10,893 nucleotides of DNA, taken from contig JAFABV010000104.1 of assembly GCA_023425865.1 (NCBI GenBank), positions 1 through 10,893 of the forward strand, in the 5' to 3' direction. Within the stretch, counting starts at the first letter, position 1, and each line of letters begins with the position of its first letter. The stretch comes from Bacteroidota bacterium. Its GTDB lineage: Bacteria > Bacteroidota > Bacteroidia > Bacteroidales > Bacteroidaceae. The position numbers and the translations under genes were made by a program. Positions 1 to 7,289 of this stretch are shown piece by piece. A model generated the notes under the pieces. That model was not told where the DNA came from and searched no databases. It saw nothing but the letters and a program-made list of their open reading frames with translations.

Positions 1-1
1 G

Positions 2-76
2 CGGTGCGTACGGGACTCGAACCCGTGACCTCCTGCGTGACAGGCAGGCATTCTAACCAGGCTGAACTAACGCACC
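2..76 (-). tRNA. tRNA-Asp (anticodon GTC)
   Basis: Read on the minus strand this folds as a complete 75-nt cloverleaf. The acceptor stem is GGTGCGT/ACGCACC, followed by a D arm and an anticodon stem CCTGC/GCAGG. The loop CTGTCAC carries anticodon GTC (plus positions 39-41). The T arm is ACGGG-TTCGAGT-CCCGT and the discriminator base is G, as expected for aspartate tRNAs. The base after the discriminator is C at the window edge, so I cannot tell whether CCA is encoded. It lies downstream of the GNAT gene on the same strand but has its own promoter. Confidence 0.97.
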
Positions 77-113
77 ATTTCAGAGAAAAAGCCTCAGTTC
101 TGATTTGCGTGTG

Positions 114-145
114 CAAAGGTAATTAATAAAATCTAACCGACCAAA
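114..145 (-). promoter_or_regulatory. Promoter of tRNA-Asp (Bacteroidota -33/-7 type)
   Basis: On the minus strand TACCTTTG (121 down to 114) matches the Bacteroidota -7 consensus TAnnTTTG. A TTTG -33 box (145 down to 142) stands 20 nt upstream. Both elements and their spacing fit, making this the best complete promoter in the window. Transcription would start near 108, about 30 nt before the mature tRNA 5' end. Confidence 0.8.
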
Positions 146-161
146 TATTAAGTGTACTTTT

Positions 162-677
162 TTACAAAAAAAATGCCAGTATCAACGCATCATGATAGTC
201 GGTACCATCATACAACCAGTCTTTAAGCACACCCTCGTGTACAAAGCCAATATGTTCGAAGAGCCGTATGCAAGAGGTATTGCCTGTGTTCATCAACGCA
301 TACAGCTGATGGATATGCAACACCTCGCGCGCATAGTCAATGAGTTGCAGCAGCGCAGCCTCCGAGTACCCCTTGCCACGATAAGGCTCGTCGATAACGA
401 TACCCACCTCTGCCCTTCTATGCTGCGGGTTGAAATTGCACAGGTCTACCATACCAATCGCCTCCTGATCATGGCCGGTAATCATTAACCTCACCTGCTT
501 GTCAACATAGATATCTCCTGTCGATGTCATGATATACTCGCGCAAGGCAAAGCGCGAGTAAGGCACGTTGGTCACGCCAACCTCCCACAACGACCTGTCG
601 TTCTCTATACGATAAAGAATGTCGAGATCTTCAGGCTCCAAGGCGCGCAGCTGTACAAAGGGATAATCGTTGCTCAT
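162..677 (-). CDS. GNAT family N-acetyltransferase (SpeG/RimJ-like)
   Basis: This 171-residue protein is one GNAT domain that transfers an acetyl group from acetyl-CoA to an amine. The start (LRALEPEDLDILYRIEND) is typical of the SpeG/RimJ/RimL branch. The acetyl-CoA pyrophosphate-binding motif is RGKGYSEAAL at residues 100-109, preceded by the conserved RRAEVGIVI strand (88-96). The closing fold element contains the characteristic N-x-x-x-I-R-L-F-E-x-x-G-F pattern (133-145). The general layout resembles spermidine N-acetyltransferase SpeG, but polyamine, protein N-terminus and antibiotic substrates cannot be told apart from sequence alone. It lies 63 bp after the glycosyltransferase on the same strand. 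I see no convincing TAnnTTTG box in that gap, so it probably rides on the upstream operon. No terminator hairpin is visible after its stop. Confidence 0.9.
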   Translation of the reverse strand: MSNDYPFVQLRALEPEDLDILYRIENDRSLWEVGVTNVPYSRFALREYIMTSTGDIYVDKQVRLMITGHDQEAIGMVDLCNFNPQHRRAEVGIVIDEPYRGKGYSEAALLQLIDYAREVLHIHQLYALMNTGNTSCIRLFEHIGFVHEGVLKDWLYDGTDYHDALILAFFL

Positions 678-740
678 AATCGATATTCAAGATAAAAAGG
701 GAATACTGCAAGATAACAATAACGTGACCTTAACGCCATG

Positions 741-1943
741 TCAGCAGACCACGTCATGCTGCGTAATCAGCAATGAACGCTCAGGGTAGAATGTTGCCAA
801 GCTCATACCCTCTGAAGAGCGGGCCGACATGGCATCTAATATGTCCTCAAAACTAAACAGCGAAGTATCGAAAACCGCATAAACCTGACCATAGCGTGTT
901 AGTTGCCGCGCGTCTGCCGGATATAAGTTCGATGACAGTGACGCGGCCGACGGGCATACGCAAAACTGGGCGACAAGACCGTGCTGCTGGGCAAATCTAC
1001 TACAGCGCGCGATGCCGGCCTCTGAACTATGAAAAACATAAAGCGTCTCATACTCGCTCTCTTTTCTCCAAAACCCCATGCTTTCTCTTGCCTTGTTGAA
1101 CATCATCGAGAGAAATGCCATAGAGGCCATGCCATAGATGCCCAACTGGATGGGCAAACCGATGAGCCACCCCAAGTGGGCATAATGCTTGCGAAAAAAG
1201 ATAAGCATGGCTTCATAGAACACATGCACATAGCGGAAACTTGACTTCTGGGTACTCTCACCTTTATAATGGAGGACGTGGAACGGCAGGTACCAGTTTT
1301 CCCAACCACCTTTGAGCAAACGATAGCTGAGGTCGATATCCTCACCATACATAAAGAATGTTTCATCGAGCAGCCCGGTCTGGTCTAAGGCCTGACGGCG
1401 CAACAGACAAAATGCACCGCTCACAATTTCGATCTGAGAGGGCTTGTCCCATGGCAGATAGCTCATGTAGTATTTGCCGAATGTATGGCTCATGGGGTAT
1501 CTTCGGCACAATCCTACCACCTTATAGAATGAGGTCATCGGCGTAGGAACGCCACGCCGTGACTCCATGGCAGCCTCACCATCACACTTCAGCATCTTGA
1601 CTCCTGCCGCACCGGCCTTGGGATGAGCATCCATAAAGTCGATAGCCTGACGCAGCGTCCGCTCGCCTACGAAGGTGTCGGGATTGAGAAGAAGCACATA
1701 TTCGCCTGTCGACTGCCGTATGGCTTTGTTATTGGCCTTGGCGAAACCAAGGTTATGCTGACTACTGATGAACTTGACATCGGGGAATCGTCCAGACAGG
1801 CTCTCTACCGTGTGATCCTTGGAATGATTGTCGATGACTATGACTTCAGCGTCTACTCCTGCCAATGCCCGTTGTACCGACAACAGGCATTGCTCAAGAT
1901 AGTACTTGACATTATAGCTTACTATGACAACCGAAAGTTTCAT
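741..1943 (-). CDS. Family 2 glycosyltransferase with C-terminal extension
   Basis: This 400-residue protein is an inverting GT-A glycosyltransferase of the WbbL/rhamnosyltransferase-like type. Such enzymes move a sugar from a nucleotide donor onto a lipid-linked or cell-surface glycan. The nucleotide-binding strand reads LSVVIVSYN (3-11) and VIVIDNHSKD (34-43). The metal-binding DxD equivalent is LLLNPDT (84-90). The acceptor/catalytic region is SGAFCLLRR (175-183), followed by MYGEDIDLSYRL (198-209) with the acidic pair E201-D202. One hydrophobic membrane segment follows at about 257-282. Residues about 298-400 form an extra domain (see findings) with the flow of a Rossmann fold. The start overlaps the upstream membrane-protein gene by 4 nt (ATGA), so the two are probably translationally coupled. 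The sugar and acceptor are unknown. Confidence 0.93.
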   Translation of the reverse strand: MKLSVVIVSYNVKYYLEQCLLSVQRALAGVDAEVIVIDNHSKDHTVESLSGRFPDVKFISSQHNLGFAKANNKAIRQSTGEYVLLLNPDTFVGERTLRQAIDFMDAHPKAGAAGVKMLKCDGEAAMESRRGVPTPMTSFYKVVGLCRRYPMSHTFGKYYMSYLPWDKPSQIEIVSGAFCLLRRQALDQTGLLDETFFMYGEDIDLSYRLLKGGWENWYLPFHVLHYKGESTQKSSFRYVHVFYEAMLIFFRKHYAHLGWLIGLPIQLGIYGMASMAFLSMMFNKARESMGFWRKESEYETLYVFHSSEAGIARCSRFAQQHGLVAQFCVCPSAASLSSNLYPADARQLTRYGQVYAVFDTSLFSFEDILDAMSARSSEGMSLATFYPERSLLITQHDVVC

Positions 1944-2353
1944 CTCACGTCGTGTTCGCAGCGCGACTTAGAAGGATAGACAAACATGAGACTCAACAAC
2001 AAGATGATGGCCATGTAACCAAAAGCCACATTCATAAACATATAATAAAACCAAGTGTTGAGCATCAGGGGTATCGTAAGGATTTCTATGCGCAAGACAC
2101 CCCAGGCAAAGAGGCCATGCTCTGGGTCTGCGGTGAGCTTCTCCTGAACGCGCTTAAACTGAAACAACCGTAGCGCAATGGGGATGGCACAAATCGCCAT
2201 GAGCTCCATCACCGTGGCAATGACGTATTCCAACTTGGCGTCGTTGGTCCACTGGCCTGGCAGCAACACCTCTGACTCGTACAAAAATACGATGCCCAGA
2301 CTCACCAGCAGAGGGATACAAAACACGAGCAGAAGTTTTTTTCGTGTATCCAT
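1940..2353 (-). CDS. Four-helix integral membrane protein, unknown function
   Basis: I do not recognise a named family. From the methionine at 2353 it is 137 residues, beginning MDTRKKLLLVFCIPLLV. Four hydrophobic segments are visible at about residues 5-24, 44-64, 84-104 and 108-128, with a basic, short C-terminus (YPSKSRCEHDVR). An upstream ATG at 2395 adds 14 residues and overlaps the recR stop as TGATG, which would allow coupled translation. I prefer the inner start because the lysine-rich residues sit directly before the first helix, as is typical. It lies between recR and the glycosyltransferase and overlaps the latter by 4 nt. An accessory role in the same envelope-glycan step is possible but is inferred from position only. 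Confidence 0.8.
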   Translation of the reverse strand: MDTRKKLLLVFCIPLLVSLGIVFLYESEVLLPGQWTNDAKLEYVIATVMELMAICAIPIALRLFQFKRVQEKLTADPEHGLFAWGVLRIEILTIPLMLNTWFYYMFMNVAFGYMAIILLLSLMFVYPSKSRCEHDVR

Positions 2354-2394
2354 TTTTATCAGTAATGATTGATATAAATTACTCGAATGAGGCA

Positions 2395-3000
2395 TCAGGT
2401 CATCGGAGTCCTGTCGATAATCGACCGCCCCAAGGTTACTTCATCCGTATATTCCAATTCGTTGCCAACGGCAATACCACGGGCAATGACGCTCACTTTC
2501 ACAGCATAGGGCTTGAGCTGGCGAGAGATATAGAAATTGGTGGTATCGCCCTCCATCGTAGAGCTCAGTGCCAGGATCACCTCCTTGATCTCACCTTGAG
2601 CCACACGGTCGACAAGCGACTGTATCTCTAAATTCCCGGGGCCAATGCCGTCCATGGGAGAGATAATACCGCCAAGCACATGGTAAAGCCCCATATACTG
2701 CTGGGTGTGCTCCACCGCCATCACGTCTTGAATGCTCTCCACCACACACACGGTAGAACTGTCGCGCCTGCTGTCTGAACATATAGGGCAGACGTCTGTA
2801 TCACTGATGTTATGGCACACCTTACAATACTTGATGTCGTTCCTCACATGAGCCACTGCTTGGGTAAAGGCTTCCACCTGCTCTTTAGGTTGTCGCAATA
2901 AATGCAACACCAAGCGCAAGGCCGTTTTCCGGCCAACGCCTGGCAGTTTGCTAAATTCGGCAACAGCTTTTTCAAGCAGCACAGAGGGATATTGCTCCAT
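2395..3000 (-). CDS. recR: Recombination mediator protein RecR
   Basis: RecR works with RecO (and RecF) to load RecA onto SSB-coated single-stranded DNA during gap repair. All its modules are present in 201 residues, the normal length. These are a helix-hairpin-helix (KLPGVGRKTALRLVLHLL, 18-35), a four-cysteine zinc finger (C59, C62, C71, C74) and a Toprim domain from about 82. The Toprim domain has VVES (86-89) and GGIISPMDGIGPGNL (110-124). The C-terminal block GIAVGNELEYTDEVTLGRSI (175-194) carries the Walker-B-like segment of the family. It starts 2 bp after the stop of the outer-membrane protein gene, and its own stop overlaps an upstream ATG of the next gene (TGATG), so it is read within an operon. 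Confidence 0.98.
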   Translation of the reverse strand: MEQYPSVLLEKAVAEFSKLPGVGRKTALRLVLHLLRQPKEQVEAFTQAVAHVRNDIKYCKVCHNISDTDVCPICSDSRRDSSTVCVVESIQDVMAVEHTQQYMGLYHVLGGIISPMDGIGPGNLEIQSLVDRVAQGEIKEVILALSSTMEGDTTNFYISRQLKPYAVKVSVIARGIAVGNELEYTDEVTLGRSIIDRTPMT

Positions 3001-3002
3001 GC

Positions 3003-3488
3003 CTATCTCCCGAGATAAACGCCGACACCGATCTTCAGACCAATGGTAGAATAGTCTGAATGATCCTTGAAACTCTGCTGATAATAGATAGACGGCTCGA
3101 TGGTCACGGTGTGGCTCACAAAGAAGGCGTAGCCCACTTCCACGCCCGGCATGAGGTCGTTGTAGCTCCCAGCATGTATATACTTGGCATTGGCACCCAA
3201 GAATATGCCATTCTGGGTGATATAATAACGACCGCCCAGACCTGCCGAGAAATAGTCGGTGATGTCTTTGCCGGCATGATTATAGCCCAACTCTCCGAGG
3301 AGCATCAGGTTATCGGCAAAGAAATAGCCACCCTTAGCCGATACACCAAAACTTAACTCCTTACTTCCGTTGTAGCTCAGGTCGAGTCCTGACAACGAAG
3401 CACCGGCATATACCTTGCCCTGCTCAAACTGTGCGCTGGCATGAAGTGTCAGCATCAGCGCAGTTATCAACATGAATATTTTCTTCAT
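3003..3488 (-). CDS. Small outer-membrane beta-barrel protein
   Basis: This 161-residue protein has a signal peptide, MKKIFMLITALMLTLHASA followed by Q, with a probable cleavage after ASA. The open frame extends upstream to 3554, but that part overlaps cstA and lacks signal-peptide character, so the start at 3488 is chosen. The mature chain alternates hydrophobic and polar residues with many Gly and aromatic residues, for example VYAGASLSGLDLSY, FGVSAKGGYFF, LMLLGELGYN, FSAGLGGRYYIT, IFLGANAKYIHAG, MPGVEVGYAFF and TIEPSIYYQQSF. It ends in a strand (TIGLKIGVGVYLGR). This is the pattern of an eight-stranded OmpW/OmpX-like or OMP_b-brl porin-family barrel in the outer membrane. Ligand and function are unknown. 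It begins 10 bp after cstA and ends 2 bp before recR. Confidence 0.88.
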   Translation of the reverse strand: MKKIFMLITALMLTLHASAQFEQGKVYAGASLSGLDLSYNGSKELSFGVSAKGGYFFADNLMLLGELGYNHAGKDITDYFSAGLGGRYYITQNGIFLGANAKYIHAGSYNDLMPGVEVGYAFFVSHTVTIEPSIYYQQSFKDHSDYSTIGLKIGVGVYLGR

Positions 3489-3498
3489 AAGATATAAA

Positions 3499-5022
3499 TT
3501 ATGGGTTATTCCGAATATTTTTATTGTGCCACATGAAGTACCAGACTGTGGCAATCACCATGGCCACCACCGCGCCAACATAGCCGATGGAGGTGTCGAG
3601 GCCAAACGCCATGGGCGAAATCAGCAGGAAACTGAAGCAGACTACGGTCATAAACACCGCCGGCACCAAGGTGATGACGTATGGCTTGCGCTCACGGGCC
3701 AGATAGACCGTCACCGTCCAAAGGGTGAAGACGGCCAACGTCTGGTTAGACCATCCGAACCACTGCCAAATGACATTGAAGCCATTGGGATTCTCCATCT
3801 GCCATACCAAGAGGGCAATGGCGGCGGCAAACATAGGAATGGCGATATAGAAACGCTTGACGATACTCTTTTGTTCAAGGTTCAATGCCTCGGCAATGAT
3901 GAGGCGAGCACTGCGAAACGCCGTGTCGCCACTGGTGATGGGAGCGGCAACTACTCCAAAGACAGCCAGCAGCCCACCAAAGAATCCCAACCATCCGGTG
4001 CAGACCTCCTTCACCAAATTGGGCGCTGTAAAGAATTGGATAAGGTTCTTGCCTTCTCCGCCATTGTACTGCGCCATGAACTGGTTGATTGTGGTGGCGT
4101 CTACGCACTCGCGCCAGCCGCCATAATAAAAGAAGTACATGGATACCGTAGCCCATATCAGCGCCACGGCCCCTTCGGTAATCATGGCACCATAGAATAT
4201 GGGGCGCCCATGGCGCTCGCTGTTCAGACAACGCGCCATCAAAGGACTCTGTGTGGCATGGAAACCACTGATGGCCCCACAGGCAATGGTGAGGAACAGG
4301 CAGGGGAACAACGGATTGCGAGACATATACTGAGACGTGCCGAGCATGGCAGCAGGTACGTTGTTATTGCTTTCGTCCAGATTGCTCCAGAGTTCAGGTA
4401 GCTCAGGCATCTTGATATATAGCACCACCAGCAATGCCACGGCCATGAACAACAAGGCAACGGCAAAAACGGGATAAAGCTTTCCGATGATTTTGTCAAT
4501 AGGCAGCATCGTGGCCAGCACATAATAGACAAAGATACAGATGGTCCATCCCAGCGTTGTCCATCCAAAATCCTTGAGCAACAGGGCAGGACTATAGACA
4601 AACACCACACCGACCATGATGAGCAACAACACAGAAAAAGCCAGCATCACCTGTTTTGCTCCTGCTCCAAGATACTTGCCAACAAGCAGGGGCAGACCGG
4701 CACCGTTGTGCCGTACGCTCAACATGCCCGACAAATAGTCGTGTACGGCGCCCGCAAAAATGCAACCTAACACAATCCATATATAGGCCGACGGTCCATA
4801 CCAGGCACCCATGATGGCACCAAAAATAGGTCCGGTACCCGCAATGTTGAGAAACTGAATCATGAAGACTTTCCAGTTGGGCATGACAATGTAATCTACC
4901 CCATCAGCTTGAGCTACAGCAGGAGTGGGTCTGTCGTCAGGTCCGAAAACACGTTCTACAAACTTGCCGTAGAACAGATAGCCGGCAACAAGTGCCAGTA
5001 GAGCAAGTGTAAATGAAATCAT
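3499..5022 (-). CDS. cstA: Carbon starvation protein A family transporter
   Basis: This inner-membrane transporter of the CstA/BtsT family imports peptides or pyruvate in characterised relatives. It has 507 residues, clearly shorter than the roughly 700 of E. coli CstA/BtsT. Family signatures are AGTGPIFGAIMGAWYGPSAY (61-80), CIFAGAVHDYLSGMLSVRHNGAGLP (87-111), ISGFHATQSPLMARC (251-265), PITSGDTAFRSARLI (361-375) and FGWSNQTLA (422-430). I count more than a dozen hydrophobic stretches spread over the full length. The start MISFTLALLALVAGYLFYGKF is the usual N-terminal helix, and a good -7 box lies about 30 bp upstream. The substrate is not decided by the sequence. It heads a tightly packed gene string including a porin-like barrel and recR. 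Confidence 0.95.
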   Translation of the reverse strand: MISFTLALLALVAGYLFYGKFVERVFGPDDRPTPAVAQADGVDYIVMPNWKVFMIQFLNIAGTGPIFGAIMGAWYGPSAYIWIVLGCIFAGAVHDYLSGMLSVRHNGAGLPLLVGKYLGAGAKQVMLAFSVLLLIMVGVVFVYSPALLLKDFGWTTLGWTICIFVYYVLATMLPIDKIIGKLYPVFAVALLFMAVALLVVLYIKMPELPELWSNLDESNNNVPAAMLGTSQYMSRNPLFPCLFLTIACGAISGFHATQSPLMARCLNSERHGRPIFYGAMITEGAVALIWATVSMYFFYYGGWRECVDATTINQFMAQYNGGEGKNLIQFFTAPNLVKEVCTGWLGFFGGLLAVFGVVAAPITSGDTAFRSARLIIAEALNLEQKSIVKRFYIAIPMFAAAIALLVWQMENPNGFNVIWQWFGWSNQTLAVFTLWTVTVYLARERKPYVITLVPAVFMTVVCFSFLLISPMAFGLDTSIGYVGAVVAMVIATVWYFMWHNKNIRNNP

Positions 5023-5049
5023 CTGTGCGTTATCGGTTTAATATAGTTG

Positions 5050-5057
5050 CAAAAGTA
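5050..5057 (-). promoter_or_regulatory. Promoter -7 box of cstA
   Basis: TACTTTTG on the minus strand matches TAnnTTTG. Its 3' edge is 27 nt upstream of the cstA ATG, giving a leader of roughly 20 nt. The -33 position is only T-rich, without a clear TTTG. It probably drives the whole cstA-recR-glycosyltransferase string. Confidence 0.6.
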
Positions 5058-5252
5058 ATGGTTTATTTTGAAAAAAGGAAATATAATACGCCTTTCCTAT
5101 TATCCGCGTCCAAAATATTACATCGTGATAGGGGCATTAGAAACACCACGCGATGTTGATGACAAAAGCGCCTCGACGCACTGCATGGACGCCCACAACG
5201 TGAGATGGGAAAGCGTACGCCATCATATCCTGCCACACATATCGTCGGATAA

Positions 5253-5290
5253 TTCTATATAGAACCAACGAATGATTTAATATAGAATCA
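5253..5290. repeat. Palindrome TTCTATATAGAA and related dyad, candidate operator
   Basis: TTCTATATAGAA (5253-5264) is a perfect 12-bp palindrome. ATATAGAA occurs at 5257-5264 and again at 5280-5287, a 23-bp period or about two helical turns. The second copy lies inside the imperfect dyad TGATT...AATCA (5273-5290). Such spacing fits a dimeric or tetrameric regulator bound on one DNA face. The regulator is not identified. Confidence 0.45.
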
Positions 5291-5386
5291 TGCTACCTCA
5301 GCGTACCGCACAATGAGCCAAAAGGTAGAGATGGGCGTACGACAACGGCCTGCAAGGATAAACCTATGGCTTGCGAATACCGCCCC

Positions 5387-5417
5387 GCGGGCTGATTGCG
5401 GAATTTTGTTCGCCCGC
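5387..5417. repeat. GC-rich inverted repeat downstream of oxyR
   Basis: GCGGGC (5387-5392) and GCCCGC (5412-5417) form 6-bp perfect arms around a 19-nt spacer. With the hairpin at 5422-5442 it makes two GC-rich stems in a row just after the oxyR stop. No U-tract follows, so this is at most a weak terminator or a transcript 3'-end stabiliser. Confidence 0.35.
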
Positions 5418-5421
5418 ACTA

Positions 5422-5442
5422 TGCCCCCCTGGGCACGGGGCA
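5422..5442 (-). terminator. Possible hairpin at the 3' end of oxyR
   Basis: On the minus strand TGCCCC pairs with GGGGCA around a loop of about 9 nt, starting 1 nt after the oxyR stop codon. The stem is strong, but no run of T follows, so intrinsic termination is uncertain. Confidence 0.3.
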
Positions 5443-5443
5443 G

Positions 5444-6370
5444 CTATACGCGCTGCTGCATCTGCCTGAGTTTCAACATAGGCTCAGGCACCGACTGGCG
5501 TACGCGGTCGACAAGCATCTGAAGCAAGCGGGTACGTATGAACGAGGGGGTAGTCATCATGATAATCTCTCGCGTGGGGACAGGCAGGGCAAAGGTCTTA
5601 ACGAGTTTCTTCTGCTCGTCATTAAGCTGGCGTATCACCAGCTCGGGAATAAAAGTAATGCCCTTGCCCTGCTCTACGATGCGCATAAATGTCTCTATGC
5701 TGCCCAAGCTATAGGCTTTCTTGCTGCGGCGTGCAGACTTGAGATGGCAAAACTTCACCAACTGGTTTCTGAAACAATGCCCTTCATCCAGTAGCCATAG
5801 CATCTCGCCTGGCAAATCGGTCGACTTGATGTTGTCTTTATTAAAAAGCGGATCGCACTTTGCCACATAGGCGTAGAACTGCTCAAAGTAGAGTGTCTGG
5901 CAGTCGAAACCTTCAAGACCATCGACCTTAGCAAGTATACCGGCGTCTATGGTACCTTGAAGAAGCGCACGCTTCATCTCCTCGGTCTTCAGCTCTGTCA
6001 CACGGATGTCCATCTCGGGGTGGTCGTTCATGAGTTGGGGAAAGAAGCCTGGCAAGAGGTATGGGGCGATAGTGGGCAGGACACCTATATTAAATGTTCC
6101 GAGCAACGACTGCCGCTCCTCCTCTACCGTCTCTTTCAACTTCTTGGCACGCCTCAATACCTCATGTGCCTGCTGAACGACTTTCAATCCTACCTGGGTA
6201 GTCTGGACGGGTTGAGAGCGTCGGTCGAATATTTTGACACCAAGCTCATCTTCCAGTTTCTGAATCATCGAGCTGAGCGTCGGTTGTGTCACATCACAAT
6301 AGTCGGCCGCTTTGCCGAAATGCTTAAAGCGGTGGACGGCCATAATATATTCGAGTTGTTGTAGAGTCAT
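5444..6370 (-). CDS. oxyR: Peroxide-sensing LysR-type regulator OxyR
   Basis: OxyR activates peroxide-defence genes when H2O2 oxidises two cysteines to a disulfide. The protein has 308 residues. A winged helix-turn-helix occupies residues 1-60 (LQQLEYIMAVHRFKHFGKAA, then VTQPTLSSMIQKLEDELG). A linker helix (about 62-90) and a periplasmic-binding-protein-like sensor domain (from 92) follow. The redox signature is LLDEGHCFRNQLVKFC (193-208), which places the cysteines at 199 and 208. These are the same numbers and the same nine-residue spacing as in E. coli OxyR, and the GHC context is conserved. It lies 74 bp downstream of djlA on the same strand without a clear TAnnTTTG box between, so it may be co-transcribed with djlA or use a different promoter type. 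No catalase, ahpC or dps is adjacent in this window. Confidence 0.96.
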   Translation of the reverse strand: MTLQQLEYIMAVHRFKHFGKAADYCDVTQPTLSSMIQKLEDELGVKIFDRRSQPVQTTQVGLKVVQQAHEVLRRAKKLKETVEEERQSLLGTFNIGVLPTIAPYLLPGFFPQLMNDHPEMDIRVTELKTEEMKRALLQGTIDAGILAKVDGLEGFDCQTLYFEQFYAYVAKCDPLFNKDNIKSTDLPGEMLWLLDEGHCFRNQLVKFCHLKSARRSKKAYSLGSIETFMRIVEQGKGITFIPELVIRQLNDEQKKLVKTFALPVPTREIIMMTTPSFIRTRLLQMLVDRVRQSVPEPMLKLRQMQQRV

Positions 6371-6444
6371 AATCTTAAATAGTCGCTAAATGGGGTAAAG
6401 GCGGGACCCGTAGGAGTCTACCTAAAGCCAAAGCAGCAGCGGTA

Positions 6445-7269
6445 TCATAGTCCGCGTGCTTTCCACACCTTTTCTTTGGCAGCGTTAATTTCCTGAAATT
6501 TCTTTTCCGCGGCCTTACGAACCTCTTCTCCTAACGAGGCTACTTTGTCTGGATGGTTTTGCAAGGCAAGCTTGCGGTAGGCGGCTTTCACCTCGTCATC
6601 GGTAGCCTGAGGCGACACACCCAGCACTTTATAGGCTGCGTCGAGGCTGGAACCCGCATCCTTGAGATGAAGCATCGAATCGAGGTCGGCATCCGACAGT
6701 CCTAAACTGCGGGTACATTCTCTCAGGGCATTGACCTCCTCCGTCACCACCGCGCCATCGGCCTGGGCAATCATCACCAGGAAGTTGAGCAACTGCAAAC
6801 GCTGCTCGTACGGCATAATCTGGCGGAGCTGCGCACAACTGCTCAGCACGGCACTACGGTATTCGGCCACGCCCAACCGCTTTTGTTGGTCAAAGAGCTT
6901 GCGTAATATCTCTTCGCCTTCGCTCACGGCCATCTCTCCGAAGTTGGCACGAAGCCACTGGCGTACCATGTTCATCTCTGAATGCATCACCTTGCCGTCG
7001 GCGCGGATAATATAAGAAGCAAGCACAAGAAGTGAAAAACGAAATGTATTTCGCTCCCCCTCGTACATATAGCTTTGGTCATAACTTTGATGCTGCTGAC
7101 CATAGCTGCCGGTCTGAGAAGCATCTTCGCCAATCCACGATTGTCCGCCTTCGCTTGAACCCGTACTGGCATCGAACGCGGCACCGAGCGCAAAACCAGC
7201 CAGGGCACCTAACGGACCACCATACATCAGGCCGAAGAAGCCACCAATCCATTTGCCTAACTTCACCAT
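6445..7269 (-). CDS. djlA: DjlA-like membrane-anchored TerB/J-domain co-chaperone
   Basis: This 274-residue protein has the same domain order and length as E. coli DjlA (271 residues). Residues 6-33 are a glycine-rich membrane segment (WIGGFFGLMYGGPLGALAGF). A polar linker follows (34-72, rich in Ser/Gly/Gln/Tyr). Then comes a TerB-like helical domain (about 78-200) with two acidic ADG motifs (ADGKVMHSE, 90-98; ADGAVVTEE, 170-178). A C-terminal J domain (about 211-273) carries the HPD triad at 239-241 (NHPDKV). The HPD loop is what stimulates Hsp70/DnaK ATPase, so the protein should recruit DnaK to the inner membrane. In E. coli, DjlA is linked to envelope stress signalling; the client here is unknown. 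It has its own -7 box 20 bp upstream of the ATG and is followed by oxyR. Confidence 0.93.
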   Translation of the reverse strand: MVKLGKWIGGFFGLMYGGPLGALAGFALGAAFDASTGSSEGGQSWIGEDASQTGSYGQQHQSYDQSYMYEGERNTFRFSLLVLASYIIRADGKVMHSEMNMVRQWLRANFGEMAVSEGEEILRKLFDQQKRLGVAEYRSAVLSSCAQLRQIMPYEQRLQLLNFLVMIAQADGAVVTEEVNALRECTRSLGLSDADLDSMLHLKDAGSSLDAAYKVLGVSPQATDDEVKAAYRKLALQNHPDKVASLGEEVRKAAEKKFQEINAAKEKVWKARGL

Positions 7270-7289
7270 ATCTTTGCTGTTTTTATCGG

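Larger units (their letters stand above)
5058..5443. other. Non-coding region between oxyR and cstA
   Basis: No gene is supported in this stretch. Small open frames here have no promoter, no protein-like composition and no recognisable match. It holds a 12-bp perfect palindrome at 5253-5264, a related imperfect dyad at 5273-5290 and GC-rich inverted repeats close to the oxyR stop. It also holds one near-consensus minus-strand -7 box (TACCTTTT, 5327 down to 5320) that could give cstA a long leader or make a small RNA. The right part (about 5330-5443) is GC-rich compared with the AT-rich part next to cstA. Confidence 0.5.

Noticed and set aside
1..121. tRNA-associated integration site for a mobile element
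   Set aside because: tRNA genes are common attachment sites, but no integrase, no repeat of the tRNA 3' end and no foreign genes are visible in this window.
3472..4401. A 309-codon plus-strand open frame opposite cstA
   Set aside because: It is the antisense shadow of cstA: His/Gly/Arg-rich low-complexity composition, no promoter, and the cstA frame has clear family motifs.
5068..5262. A 64-codon plus-strand open frame between cstA and oxyR
   Set aside because: It begins with TTG, has no promoter or recognisable domain, and overlaps the cstA promoter area.
5313..5522. A 69-codon plus-strand open frame overlapping the oxyR 3' end
   Set aside because: It overlaps oxyR antisense and its composition (Arg/Cys/Ser-rich) looks like a GC-rich chance frame.
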